Shown here piece by piece: positions 7,911 through 17,683 of a DNA stretch of 64,000 nt. Numbering within the stretch: the stretch's first letter is position 1; every line of letters begins with the position of its first letter. The notes beneath the pieces were generated by a model. The model saw only the letters and a list, made by a program, of their open reading frames with translations. It was not told the DNA's origin and ran no database searches. The DNA comes from Albimonas sp036154955. GTDB taxonomy: Bacteria > Pseudomonadota > Alphaproteobacteria > Rhodobacterales > Rhodobacteraceae. The translations under genes were made by a program, and so were the position numbers. Where the stretch lies: positions 34,478-98,477 of the forward strand of contig JAYZWL010000147.1 of the NCBI GenBank assembly GCA_036154955.1, read 5' to 3'.

Positions 7911-8654
7911 GTGACCGACAGCACCATCAAGACGGCCCGCCGGATCTTCGAGGTTCTGGAGCACTTCGAGGCGGTCCGTCGCCCGGTCTCGCTCAAGGAG
8001 ATCCAGAAGGCCCACGGATATCCGGCGTCGAGCGCCTCGACGCTGCTGAAAAGCATGGTGAGCCTCGGCTACCTGTTCTACGACAGCTACAACCGCACCT
8101 ACATGCCGACCATGCGCATCGCCCAGATGGGCGGATGGCTGAAGACCGAGCTGTTCGGGGAGGACGCGATCCTCGCGGTGGTGGACGAGGTCCATGCGGC
8201 GGTGGACGAGCTGGTCAACATCTCCACCCAGTCCGACCTGCACGCGCAATACATCCACTGCGTCCAGTCCTCCAAGCGGCTGCGCTTCGAGGTGACGCCG
8301 GGGGACATCCGCCCGCTGGCGCGCTCGGGCGTGGGGCGGGTGATGCTGTCCACCCATACGGACGCGGAGATCGAGCGGCTGATGCGCCGCATCCAGGCCG
8401 CCTGCCCGCCGGAGGAGCACATGGCGCTGCCCGAGCTGATGGCCATCGTCAACGGCATCCGCCGCGACGGCTACCTGTTCTCGCGCCATATCGTGGTGCA
8501 GGACGCGGGCGTCATCGCCATGCCCCTGCCGCGGCGCAGCTTCGGGCGGACCTTCGTGCTGGGCGTGGGCGGGCCGGTGTCGCGGCTGGAGGAGGCGCAG
8601 GCCCCGATCCTCGCCGCCATGCGCGCCGCCATCGCGCGGCATCTGCCGGACTGA
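7911..8654 (+). CDS. IclR-family transcriptional regulator
   Basis: The protein has 247 residues and begins with GTG. An N-terminal winged helix-turn-helix (TIKTARRIFEVLEHF to YPASSASTLLKSMVSLGYL, residues 4-60) is followed by an IclR effector domain with IAQMGGWLKTEL, ARSGVGRVMLSTHTDAEIERL and a C-terminal GVGGPVSRLEEAQAPILAAM. The gene is divergent from the transporter and catabolic operon, the usual arrangement for an IclR protein controlling that operon in response to a pathway metabolite. No strong ribosome-binding site precedes the GTG, and the codons just upstream do not extend the domain, so this start is the best available. Confidence 0.9.
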   Translation: MTDSTIKTARRIFEVLEHFEAVRRPVSLKEIQKAHGYPASSASTLLKSMVSLGYLFYDSYNRTYMPTMRIAQMGGWLKTELFGEDAILAVVDEVHAAVDELVNISTQSDLHAQYIHCVQSSKRLRFEVTPGDIRPLARSGVGRVMLSTHTDAEIERLMRRIQAACPPEEHMALPELMAIVNGIRRDGYLFSRHIVVQDAGVIAMPLPRRSFGRTFVLGVGGPVSRLEEAQAPILAAMRAAIARHLPD

Positions 8655-8698
8655 GCCGCCGCAGGAGGGGGAGGCGGGAGGACGCTTCGCGCGGGAGG

Positions 8699-8775
8699 TG
8701 GTGACCCCGACAGGATTCGAACCTGTAACCTGCCCCTTAGGAGGGGGCTGCTCTATCCAGTTGAGCCACGGGGCC
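8699..8775 (-). tRNA. tRNA-Arg (anticodon CCT)
   Basis: Read on the minus strand, the 77-nt sequence folds as a complete tRNA: acceptor GGCCCCG with CGGGGTC (one G-U pair), D arm GCTCAACTGGATAGAGC, anticodon arm GCCCC-CTCCTAA-GGGGC, T arm ACAGG-TTCGAAT-CCTGT, discriminator A and an encoded CCA at 8699-8701. The anticodon CCT reads the arginine codon AGG. Confidence 0.97.
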
Positions 8776-9069
8776 GCCGCAGGCGTGATAGCCGCGCCGG
8801 ACGGGGCGGGTCAACGCGGCGCAGGCGACGGACGACGGAAAGGCGGGGCGCGGAAAGGCGGAAGGGCGCGGGGGCGGCGCCTCGACGTCGCGGCGGGCGG
8901 AATCCCCGCCGGCTCCCCTGTTCCGCGCCGCCGGCGCCGGCTATCGTTCGCGCACGAAAGATCGCGGCGACGACCGCCCGCGCCGACGCAGGGCGCAAGG
9001 CGGCGGATTCGGGGGATCGCGCCGGGCGGGACCGCCGGCGCGGAAACAGGACGGAAAGGGGGCCCGCGC

Positions 9070-10263
9070 ATGGGGCGCAGGCTGCAGGTGGCCGTGGCCG
9101 GGGCCGGCATCGGCGGGTTGGCCATGGCCGTGGCGCTGGCGCGCGCCGGCCATGGCGTGACGGTGGCGGAAAGGGCGCCCGCTCTGGGCGAGGTCGGGGC
9201 GGGGCTGCAACTGTCGCCCAACGCCATGCGGGCGCTCGACGCGCTGGGGCTGGCGGAGGCGGCGCAGGGGCTCGGCTCGCGCCCCGAGGCGGTGGAGCTC
9301 AGGCTGCACCGCTCGGGCCGGCAGGTCTATCGGCTGGCGCTGGGGCGGGGGGCGGAGAGCCGCTGGGGCGCCCCCTACCTGCATATCCACCGCGCCGACC
9401 TGCTGGGCCTGCTGGAGCGCGCCGCCCGCGAGGCGGGGGCCGAGATCCGAACCGGCGTCGCGGTGGAGCGGGCCGGCGACATCCGCGGCGGCGCGGCGCT
9501 GCATACCGATGCGGGCCGGATCGACGCCGATCTGGTCATCGGCGCGGACGGCGTGCGCTCGGTGGTGCGGCAGGCGCTCAGCGCCCGGGGGCGGCCGCTC
9601 TATTCCGGCTTCGTGGCCTGGCGGGGGACCGTGCCGGCGGACCGGCTGCCGGCAGGGCTGCTGGCGCCGCGGGCGACGGTGTGGATGGGGCCGCGGCGGC
9701 ATCTGGTGACCTATCCGCTGCGCGAGGGGCGGCTTCTGAACTTCGTGGCGGTGGAGGAGCGCGCGGCCTGGACGGCCGAGGGCTGGTCGGCCCCCGGCGA
9801 CCCGGACGCCCTGCGCGCCGGGTTTCGCGGCTGGCATGAGGAGGTCGGCGCGCTGTTCGCGGGCGTGGAGCGGACCTTCCAGTGGGGCCTGTTCCGCCAT
9901 CCGCCGCTGAGCCGCTGGAGCCAGGGGCGCATCGCGGTGACAGGCGACGCGGCGCACCCGACCCTGCCGTTCCTCGCCCAGGGCGCGGCGATGGCGCTGG
10001 AGGACGCGGCGGTGCTTGCCCGCGCGCTGCAGACCCGGGAGCCGGCGGCGGCGCTGGCCGCCTGGGAGGCGGCGCGCAAGCCTCGGACCAGCTGGCTGCA
10101 GGCGGCGGCGGCGCGCACCGGGAAGCGGTTCCATTCCCGCTGGGCGCCCGAGCAGATGGCCAAGGCCGCGGCGCTCGGCCTGTTCTCGAAACTGTTCCCG
10201 GACCGGGCGCAGGGCATCAACGACCGGGTCTACGCCTACGACGCCCAGCGCGCGCCGCTCTGA
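9070..10263 (+). CDS. FAD-dependent monooxygenase (salicylate-hydroxylase / UbiH-like family)
   Basis: The protein has 397 residues. It shows the three fingerprints of group A flavin monooxygenases: the Rossmann motif GAGIGG at residues 11-16, the DG motif LVIGADGVRSVVR in the middle, and the GD motif GDAAHPTLPFLAQGAAMALE near residue 290. These enzymes hydroxylate aromatic rings with NAD(P)H and oxygen. The closest groups by eye are salicylate or 3-hydroxybenzoate hydroxylases; the substrate is unknown. The start at 9070 is chosen because the Rossmann fold begins six residues later and an AAAGGGGG sequence lies upstream. It stands alone between the tRNA gene and the convergent alkB-like gene. 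Confidence 0.9.
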   Translation: MGRRLQVAVAGAGIGGLAMAVALARAGHGVTVAERAPALGEVGAGLQLSPNAMRALDALGLAEAAQGLGSRPEAVELRLHRSGRQVYRLALGRGAESRWGAPYLHIHRADLLGLLERAAREAGAEIRTGVAVERAGDIRGGAALHTDAGRIDADLVIGADGVRSVVRQALSARGRPLYSGFVAWRGTVPADRLPAGLLAPRATVWMGPRRHLVTYPLREGRLLNFVAVEERAAWTAEGWSAPGDPDALRAGFRGWHEEVGALFAGVERTFQWGLFRHPPLSRWSQGRIAVTGDAAHPTLPFLAQGAAMALEDAAVLARALQTREPAAALAAWEAARKPRTSWLQAAAARTGKRFHSRWAPEQMAKAAALGLFSKLFPDRAQGINDRVYAYDAQRAPL

Positions 10264-10300
10264 CGCGCCGCTCCGCCCCGGAGCCGCCCGCCGCCCGCGC

Positions 10301-10324
10301 GAGGCCCCGGGTCGAGCCCAGAGC
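10301..10324. repeat. Degraded copy of the GCCCCGGG hairpin repeat
   Basis: The left half GAGGCCCCGGGTC matches the intact copies at 42672, 46276, 47459 and 58609, while the right arm (GAGCCCAGAGC) has drifted. It lies between the convergent ends of the FAD monooxygenase and alkB-like genes, the same kind of site as two of the intact copies. Confidence 0.45.
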
Positions 10325-10357
10325 GCGCCGTCCGTCCGCGCGCCGCCCGCCCGCCCG

Positions 10358-10999
10358 TCAGTCCCGCACCACCCGCAGGGTCAGGTTGATCCGCCCGCCC
10401 GACGGCAGCAGGGTGGAGCCGCGGAAGGCGATGCGGTCCACGCCGTGATAGGCGAGCCGGGCCGCCCCGGCCAGCCGGGCCACGTCGCCGCTTTCCAGCC
10501 GGACCGAGCCGGTGGGATCCTTTCGCGCCAGCCCGCCGACCCGGAAGGTCGCGGGATCGCCCAGCGAGATGGAGACGACGGGCGCCTCGAACTCCCCCTC
10601 GTCCTCGTCCCGGTGCAGGCCCATGCGCGCGCCCTCCCCATACCAGTTGATCAGGCAGCAGTCCGGGTCCCCGGGCCAGCCCGAGACCGCCCGCCACACG
10701 GCCAGCGCGCCGGGCGGGATCGGCGGCCAGGCCATGCCCTCGGGGTGGCGGGGGGCGTAGCGATAGCGGCCGCGCTCGATCACCCAGCCGACCCGGCCGG
10801 CGGAGGTCATGCGCACGGTCATCGGCTTGCCCCAGGCGGTGGTGAAGCGCTGGAAGGGGGCGGCCTCGGCCACCGCGCGCACCTCCTCCACCAGCGCCGT
10901 CTGGGCCGGGCGGGGGAGCAGGCCCTTCCAGATCTCCGCCCCGTTCAGCAGCAGGGGCGCGGGCGGCCCCGAGGTTGCATCCGTCATCCGCGCCCCCAT
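10358..10999 (-). CDS. alkB: AlkB-like 2-oxoglutarate/Fe(II) dioxygenase
   Basis: The protein has 213 residues. It keeps the AlkB metal and cofactor residues: the iron-binding pair in MGLHRDEDE, the second histidine in AYHGVDRIAF and the 2-oxoglutarate-binding arginines in RINLTLRVVRD at the C-terminus, plus the nucleotide-lid sequence MTVRMTSAGRVGWV. AlkB proteins remove alkyl damage from DNA or RNA bases by oxidation. The ATG at 10999 has GAGGGCGC upstream; an ATG four codons later is an alternative. The gene is divergent from the disrupted membrane-protein gene at 11057. Confidence 0.9.
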   Translation of the reverse strand: MGARMTDATSGPPAPLLLNGAEIWKGLLPRPAQTALVEEVRAVAEAAPFQRFTTAWGKPMTVRMTSAGRVGWVIERGRYRYAPRHPEGMAWPPIPPGALAVWRAVSGWPGDPDCCLINWYGEGARMGLHRDEDEGEFEAPVVSISLGDPATFRVGGLARKDPTGSVRLESGDVARLAGAARLAYHGVDRIAFRGSTLLPSGGRINLTLRVVRD

Positions 11000-11056
11000 C
11001 TTGCGCCCTCATATCGCCGCGCGCCGCGCCCGCCCCCGGCAAAGGAGAGCCCGCCC

Positions 11057-11640
11057 GTGTCCGTTCTCGCCCGTCTGTTCCGCATCGCCTGGCGATTCTC
11101 CACCCTGATCGTGCTCGTGGCCATGCTGGGGCTGAACGTGGCGACGCTGACCGTCTCGGGCGTGGCGGCGGCGGCCAACGGCGCGCTGGCGGCGGTGGGG
11201 GTGGGCACGGTGGCGGCGCGCAGCGCGGCGGCCCATGCCGCGGCGGCGGCCCCGCGGCGGGCCGCGGTCCGGGCCGCCACCCGGCGGGTGTCGGCCCGGG
11301 TGGCGCGGGGCGCGGCCCGCAACGCCGGCGCCGTCTTCGCCGAGGCCGTGCCCTGGGTCGGCGCCGCGGCGGTGATCGGCTTCGCCGCGCTCGACCTGCG
11401 CGACGCCTGCGCGACGCCTGCGCGACGATGGAGGACCTGCGCGCGCTGGACGAGGCCGCCGGCCCCGATCCCGACGCGCCAGGCGAGGACGCCTCCCTGC
11501 TCGACCGCGCCGCGGAAGAGGTCTGCGCGCTGGACCTGCCCACGCTGGCCGAACTGCGCGCCGGTCCGCCCTCCGAAACGGCCGCCGAAACGGCGCCCGG
11601 CCCCGGCCCCGACGCCCCCCTTGGACCCGCGCGTCCCTGA
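11057..11640 (+). pseudogene. Small membrane protein gene interrupted by an 11-bp tandem duplication
   Basis: A GTG start with AAAGGAGAG at 11041-11049 begins SVLARLFRIAWRFSTLIV, one membrane segment, then a long Ala/Arg-rich stretch and a second hydrophobic segment EAVPWVGAAAVIGFAALDL. At 11401-11422 the unit CGACGCCTGCG is present twice in tandem. Removing one copy restores the frame and joins DLRDACATMEDLRALDEAAG to a normal acidic C-terminus (DASLLDRAAEEVCALDLPTL) ending at the TGA at 11638-11640. With both copies the product continues in an Arg/Pro-rich frame to 11671 that looks non-native. No family is recognised. It may be a recent null allele, a reversible slipped-strand variant or an assembly error. 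Confidence 0.7.
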
Positions 11641-11708
11641 CCTCCGCGAACCGGCCCGTCATACACCCTGAAATCCGCGTCCGGCGCGCCTCCGCGCCCT
11701 CCGGATCG

Positions 11709-11737
11709 CTTGCAGCCCCCGTCGCCGGCGCCTATAT
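11709..11737 (+). promoter_or_regulatory. Candidate RpoH (heat-shock) promoter of dnaK
   Basis: CTTGCA at 11709-11714 is followed after 16 bases by CCTATAT at 11731-11737, close to the alphaproteobacterial RpoH pattern (CTTG, then a CTATNT-type -10). It lies about 110 bp upstream of the dnaK start, consistent with heat-shock control. It is seen by eye only. Confidence 0.5.
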
Positions 11738-11847
11738 CCGGCCCGAGCGACGCGATCCGCCCTGTCGGACCGCCGCTCTGGGATGGAGGGCGGGGGCCGC
11801 GAACGGACCCGGCCTCGCAGATCGCCGAACGAAAGGAACGGATACGC

Positions 11848-13782
<1,935 letters not shown>

Positions 13783-13788
13783 CGCTGA

Positions 13789-13854
13789 CGGCCGGTCCGG
13801 CCCGGACCGGCCGCGGGACGCGCGGCCCCGTCTCCCATCCCGGGGGCGGGGCCG
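13789..13854 (+). terminator. Two strong hairpins between dnaK and dnaJ
   Basis: CGGCCGGTCCGG and CCGGACCGGCCG form a perfect 12-bp inverted repeat at 13789-13813. A second stem pairs CGGCCCCG (13823-13830) with CGGGGCCG (13847-13854). There is no T run, so they may be attenuators or mRNA-end stabilisers rather than classic terminators. They would explain unequal dnaK and dnaJ output. Confidence 0.5.
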
Positions 13855-14044
13855 TCTCGCGACCGGAACCGGGCCCAGCTCCGGCGAGACCCGCCCCGTT
13901 TCGGGCGGAATGCGACCGCGCGGCGGTTGACCCCGGACCTGCGCGGGAGGACGGTTGCCCCGACCTCCCGCGCGGCGGGGACGGCCGCAGGGCGCGACGC
14001 TTCCGACACGGACGGAGCCGGGCGAAACGGGAGTGACGCGACGC

Positions 14045-15205
14045 ATGTCGAAACGCGATTTCTACGAGGTGCTCGGCATCGCCAAGGGCGCCTCCGAGGA
14101 CGAGATCAAGAAAGCCTACCGCGCCAAGGCCAAGGCCCTGCACCCGGACCGCAACCGCGACGACCCGGAGGCGGAGGGCAAGTTCAAGCAGGTCAACGAG
14201 GCCTATGACTGCCTCAAGGACCCGCAGAAGAAAGCGGCCTACGACCAGTTCGGCCACGCCGCCTTCGAGAACGGCGGCCCGGGCGCCGGCGGTTTCCGTC
14301 CGGGGCATGGCGGACAGGGCGATCCGAATTTCGGCTCGGCCTTCTCGGACGTGTTCGAGGACCTGTTCGGCGAGTTCATGGGCGGCCAGCGCGGCGGCCA
14401 GCGCCGGCGCGGCGGGGCCTCGCGCGGGTCGGACCTGCGCTACAACCTGCGGGTGACGCTGGAGGAGGCGTTCAAGGGCAAGCAGGAGACGATCACCGTC
14501 CCCGGCTCGGTCCAGTGCGACGCCTGCAACGGCACCGGGGCCGAGGGCGGCGCCCAGCCCGCCGCCTGCCCGACCTGCTCGGGCATGGGCAAGGTGCGGG
14601 CCCAGCAGGGCTTCTTCACCATCGAGCGCACCTGCCCGACCTGCGCCGGCCGCGGCCAGGTGGTGAAGAACCCGTGCAAGACCTGCAACGGCGCCACGCG
14701 GGTCAAGAAGGACCGCCGCCTCACCGTCAACATCCCCGCGGGGGTGGAGACCGGGACCCGCATCCGGCTGGCCGGAGAGGGCGAGGCCGGCGTGATGGGC
14801 GGACCCAACGGCGACCTCTACATCTTCATCGAGGTCGAGGCGCATTCGATCTTCGAGCGCGACGGCGTGGACCTGCATTGCCGGATCCCGGTGCCGATGA
14901 CCGTGGCCGCGCTGGGCGGAGAGATCGAGGCCCCGCTGATCGACGGCGGCCGCAGCCGGGTGAAGGTCCCGGTCGGCGTGCAGGCCGGCAAGCAGCTTCG
15001 CCTGCGGGAGAAGGGCATGCCCAGCCTGCGCGGCGGACGGCGCGGCGACCTTTATCTGGAGCTTGCGGTGGAGACGCCGGTGAACCTGACCGCGCGCCAG
15101 AAGGAGCTGCTCAAGGAATTCGAGGAGGCGGGCAAGGACAACTCGCCGGGCGCCTCGGATTTCTTCAGCCGGGTGAAATCGTTCTGGGACGGCATGACCG
15201 GCTGA
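14045..15205 (+). CDS. dnaJ: Chaperone DnaJ (Hsp40, type I)
   Basis: The protein has 386 residues. The J domain occupies residues 1-70 with HPD at 33-35, followed by a Gly/Phe-rich segment. The zinc region has four CxxC motifs (CDACNGTG, CPTCSGMG, CPTCAGRG, CKTCNGAT); the last lacks its final glycine but all eight cysteines are present. The substrate-binding domain follows. DnaJ delivers clients to DnaK and stimulates its ATPase. The ATG at 14045 starts the canonical SKRDFYEVLGIAKGASEDEI; an in-frame extension upstream is GC-rich and not conserved in type. Confidence 0.98.
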   Translation: MSKRDFYEVLGIAKGASEDEIKKAYRAKAKALHPDRNRDDPEAEGKFKQVNEAYDCLKDPQKKAAYDQFGHAAFENGGPGAGGFRPGHGGQGDPNFGSAFSDVFEDLFGEFMGGQRGGQRRRGGASRGSDLRYNLRVTLEEAFKGKQETITVPGSVQCDACNGTGAEGGAQPAACPTCSGMGKVRAQQGFFTIERTCPTCAGRGQVVKNPCKTCNGATRVKKDRRLTVNIPAGVETGTRIRLAGEGEAGVMGGPNGDLYIFIEVEAHSIFERDGVDLHCRIPVPMTVAALGGEIEAPLIDGGRSRVKVPVGVQAGKQLRLREKGMPSLRGGRRGDLYLELAVETPVNLTARQKELLKEFEEAGKDNSPGASDFFSRVKSFWDGMTG

Positions 15206-15246
15206 TCCGACCCGGCTCCGACCGCCGCCCCGCCCGCCCGTTTTCG

Positions 15247-15275
15247 CCGCCGCGCCCGATCCCCGGGCGCGGCGG
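15247..15275 (+). terminator. Hairpin downstream of dnaJ
   Basis: CCGCCGCGCCCG (15247-15258) pairs perfectly with CGGGCGCGGCGG (15264-15275) around the loop ATCCC. TTCGCGTTC follows, with no true T run. It lies 42 bp after the dnaJ stop and is a plausible transcription end. Confidence 0.5.
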
Positions 15276-15435
15276 TTCGCGTTCGGGGGGCTGGTTCCGT
15301 GGACGGGCCGCAGGCATGATCCCCCCGCCGCGCCGCCCGGAACCGGCGCCCCGAAATCGCCGCGCCTTCGCCGCCGCGCGGGTCCGATCGGCCCCGTAGC
15401 TCCCGGCTCCGGAGTTCATACGCAGGAGACCCTCC

Positions 15436-16173
15436 ATGCCCCGCCCTCTGTCCGCCCCCCGCTCCCTCGTCGCGCTCGCCGTGCTGGGCGCCGCCGCCCT
15501 GCCCGGCCTCGCCGCCGCGCAGACCCCGCCGCAGGCGGTGGCCGCAACCTGCCCCGGGCGCCTCGCCGTCACCGGCCAGGGCGAGGCGTCCGGCACGCCC
15601 GACCTGCTGCGCGTGTCGCTGCGCACCGAGACCGAGGCCGCCTCCCCCGCCGACGCGCTGAACGGAACCGCGGCGCGGGCCGAGGCGATGCTGAAGGCCC
15701 TGAAGGATCAGGGCATCGCCGACGTGGACGTGCAGACCACCGAGGTCTCGCTCTACCCGGTCCGCGACCAGGCCAAGCCCGGCAAGGCCCCGAACATCGT
15801 GGCCTGGCGGGCGGCGAACGGCCTGCGGGTGTCGCTGGTCGACCCGTCGCGTTTCGGGTCGGTGGTCAACGCCGCGGCGGCGGCCGGGGCGACCGAGGTG
15901 TCGGGGATCAGCCTTGAGGTCTCCGACCCCGAGGCGCTGCTGTCCGAGGCGCGGACCCGCGCGGTGAAGGACGCCATGGCCCGGGCGGAGGCGCTGGCCT
16001 CCGCCGCGGGGCTGACGCTCGGCGACGTGGTGGAGATGTCGGACGCCTCCGCCATCCCCGGCCCGCGCCCGATGTTCGCCCGCGCCGCGATGGCGGACGA
16101 GGCGATGCCGATCGCGCAGGGCGAGCAGTCCCTGTCCGCCTCGGTCAACATGACCTTCGAGCTGTGCCGCTGA
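15436..16173 (+). CDS. SIMPL-domain (DUF541) periplasmic protein
   Basis: The protein has 245 residues with a clear Sec signal peptide (RSLVALAVLGAAALPGLAAA, cleaved near residue 29). The mature part opens with LAVTGQGEASGTPDLLRVSL, typical of the SIMPL/DUF541 family, followed by QTTEVSLYPVRDQ and the repeated Ala-rich helices AVKDAMARAEALASAAGLTLG. Members are periplasmic or outer-membrane proteins of uncertain role, some linked to oxidative stress or membrane integrity. AGGAGA lies just upstream of the ATG. It ends seven bases before the convergent kpsS-like gene. Confidence 0.9.
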   Translation: MPRPLSAPRSLVALAVLGAAALPGLAAAQTPPQAVAATCPGRLAVTGQGEASGTPDLLRVSLRTETEAASPADALNGTAARAEAMLKALKDQGIADVDVQTTEVSLYPVRDQAKPGKAPNIVAWRAANGLRVSLVDPSRFGSVVNAAAAAGATEVSGISLEVSDPEALLSEARTRAVKDAMARAEALASAAGLTLGDVVEMSDASAIPGPRPMFARAAMADEAMPIAQGEQSLSASVNMTFELCR

Positions 16174-16180
16174 GCGGGAT

Positions 16181-17407
16181 CTAGCCCGGATCGGCCGCCG
16201 GGTCAGGCAGCCGTCCGGGCAGCCGGGCCGGGGCCAGCATCCGTTCCGCCATCGCGGCGGCGCCGGCGGTCACGCCGGCGCCCTCGAACCCGCCGCGGAC
16301 CTGCGTGGCCCAGCCCAGCGCGCCCAGCAGGTCGGCGACCCGGGCCGGATCCGGGGCCGCGGGCGCGCGCCAGAAAGCCGACAGCGGCTGCGGGTCGGTC
16401 ATCCCCGCCCGCGCGAACACCGCCCGGCCCAGCGCCTTCACCGGCACGCCCCGGCGCAGCGCCGACAGCCCGACGGTGGAATTCACCGTCACCACCCCCG
16501 CGGCCCGGTCCAGCATCGCGCCCAGGTCGCCGCCGTCGATCACCTCCACCCGGTCCGCCGCGCCATGGCGGGCGGCCTCGTCGCGCAGCAGGCGGCGCCA
16601 GGGCGTCATGCCATTGTCGCCCGGATGCTCCTTGACCAGCAGGCGGGCGGCCGGGGGCGCGTTGCGGGCGAAGTCGCGGACCACGCCGGCCATGGTCACC
16701 CGCAGGTCCGGGTCGGGGCCGTGGACGCGGATCTGGAAATCGGTGCGAAGCTGGAGCGGCAGGAGGAACAGCGGCGCCTCCCCCGGCCCCCACGCCCCCC
16801 ACACCGCCGCGGCATGGGCCCGGTCGCGCCGCGCGCGGACCTGCTTCCACAGGAACCCCGCCCATTCCGCCGTCGGGTGCCAGGTGGCGTGCCGCTCGTA
16901 GTGCGGATGCGTCGCCCAGGAGAACAGCAGGTTGGCGAGGTTCCAGCCCACGTCCAGCGCCGCGTATTCGGGGAAGCTGGGGGGGAACAGGCGGCGTTCC
17001 TCCGGCGGCTCGGCCCGGGCGAGGGCGGCGACGGCGCCCGGATCCTCCGGCAGCGGCAGGGCGGGGCCGGCGCCGTTCGGCTCGACCGTCAGCCAGTCGG
17101 GGCGCACCAGACCCAGTTCCACGTGATGCACCCGGATGCCGGAGGCCAGCGCCAGCGCCACCGCCTCCCGGTGCCGGGGCCGGTTGTCGCCCAGCAGGGC
17201 GAGGTCGGTGATCCCCTCGCGCCGGACCATGTCGGCGAGGAAGCCCGGCCAGCCCGCCGCATCCCCCCGATAGGACCGCCCCCGCGGTCGTCGCCCCCAG
17301 TAGAGCGCGTCGCCGGGGCAGAGGTGGATGCGATGCGCCTCGGCCCCCCGCGCCTCGAGCGCCGCGGCGAGGCGGGGGAAGAACAGCGAGGACGGTCCGT
17401 GCAGCAT
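16181..17407 (-). CDS. KpsS/LipB-family capsular polysaccharide protein (copy A)
   Basis: The conserved core starts RRFLMLHGPSSLFFPRLAAA and contains VHHVELGLVRPDWLT, LLVKEHPGDNGMTPWRRLL and VTVNSTVGLSALRRGVPVK, all hallmarks of the Capsule_synth (KpsS/KpsC) family. In E. coli these are Kdo transferases that build the lipid-linked linker of group 2 capsules. The given start (17407) is the last ATG, but the RRFL strand in front of it belongs to the fold, so the real start is probably upstream: an in-frame TTG at 17452 or ATG at 17560. It is divergent from copy B at 17684, and the two proteins share the same motif order. Confidence 0.85.
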   Translation of the reverse strand: MLHGPSSLFFPRLAAALEARGAEAHRIHLCPGDALYWGRRPRGRSYRGDAAGWPGFLADMVRREGITDLALLGDNRPRHREAVALALASGIRVHHVELGLVRPDWLTVEPNGAGPALPLPEDPGAVAALARAEPPEERRLFPPSFPEYAALDVGWNLANLLFSWATHPHYERHATWHPTAEWAGFLWKQVRARRDRAHAAAVWGAWGPGEAPLFLLPLQLRTDFQIRVHGPDPDLRVTMAGVVRDFARNAPPAARLLVKEHPGDNGMTPWRRLLRDEAARHGAADRVEVIDGGDLGAMLDRAAGVVTVNSTVGLSALRRGVPVKALGRAVFARAGMTDPQPLSAFWRAPAAPDPARVADLLGALGWATQVRGGFEGAGVTAGAAAMAERMLAPARLPGRLPDPAADPG

Positions 17408-17683
17408 CAGGAACCGGCGCGCCGGGCGCGGGGAGGGGACGGTCGGGGTCAAGCGGGCGGGTCCGTGGATGGGGCGGAGGCTGGGTCCGCTCCTACACGA
17501 TCCGGCCGACGGGGGCGAGACGGGGGCGCGAAGGGGTGGGGGAGCCGGGGCTCTCCGCATTCCGTCCCCGCCTCTCCGCCGCCCCCCGTCTCCGCCCCAT
17601 GGGACGCCGCGTCCGGGTTGACACGTCCCGGCGCCGGGCCTAGCCCCGCAGCCCGACGACACGCATCGCGAGGGGACAGGGCC

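Noticed and set aside
8699..8775. tRNA-Arg as an integration site for a genomic island
   Set aside because: No integrase gene and no second copy of the tRNA 3' end were seen within the window, and the neighbouring genes have normal composition.
16565..17683. Plus-strand extension ahead of the kpsS-like copy B
   Set aside because: The first 370 codons are antisense to copy A. The GTG at 17684 with a good ribosome-binding site starts the conserved protein.
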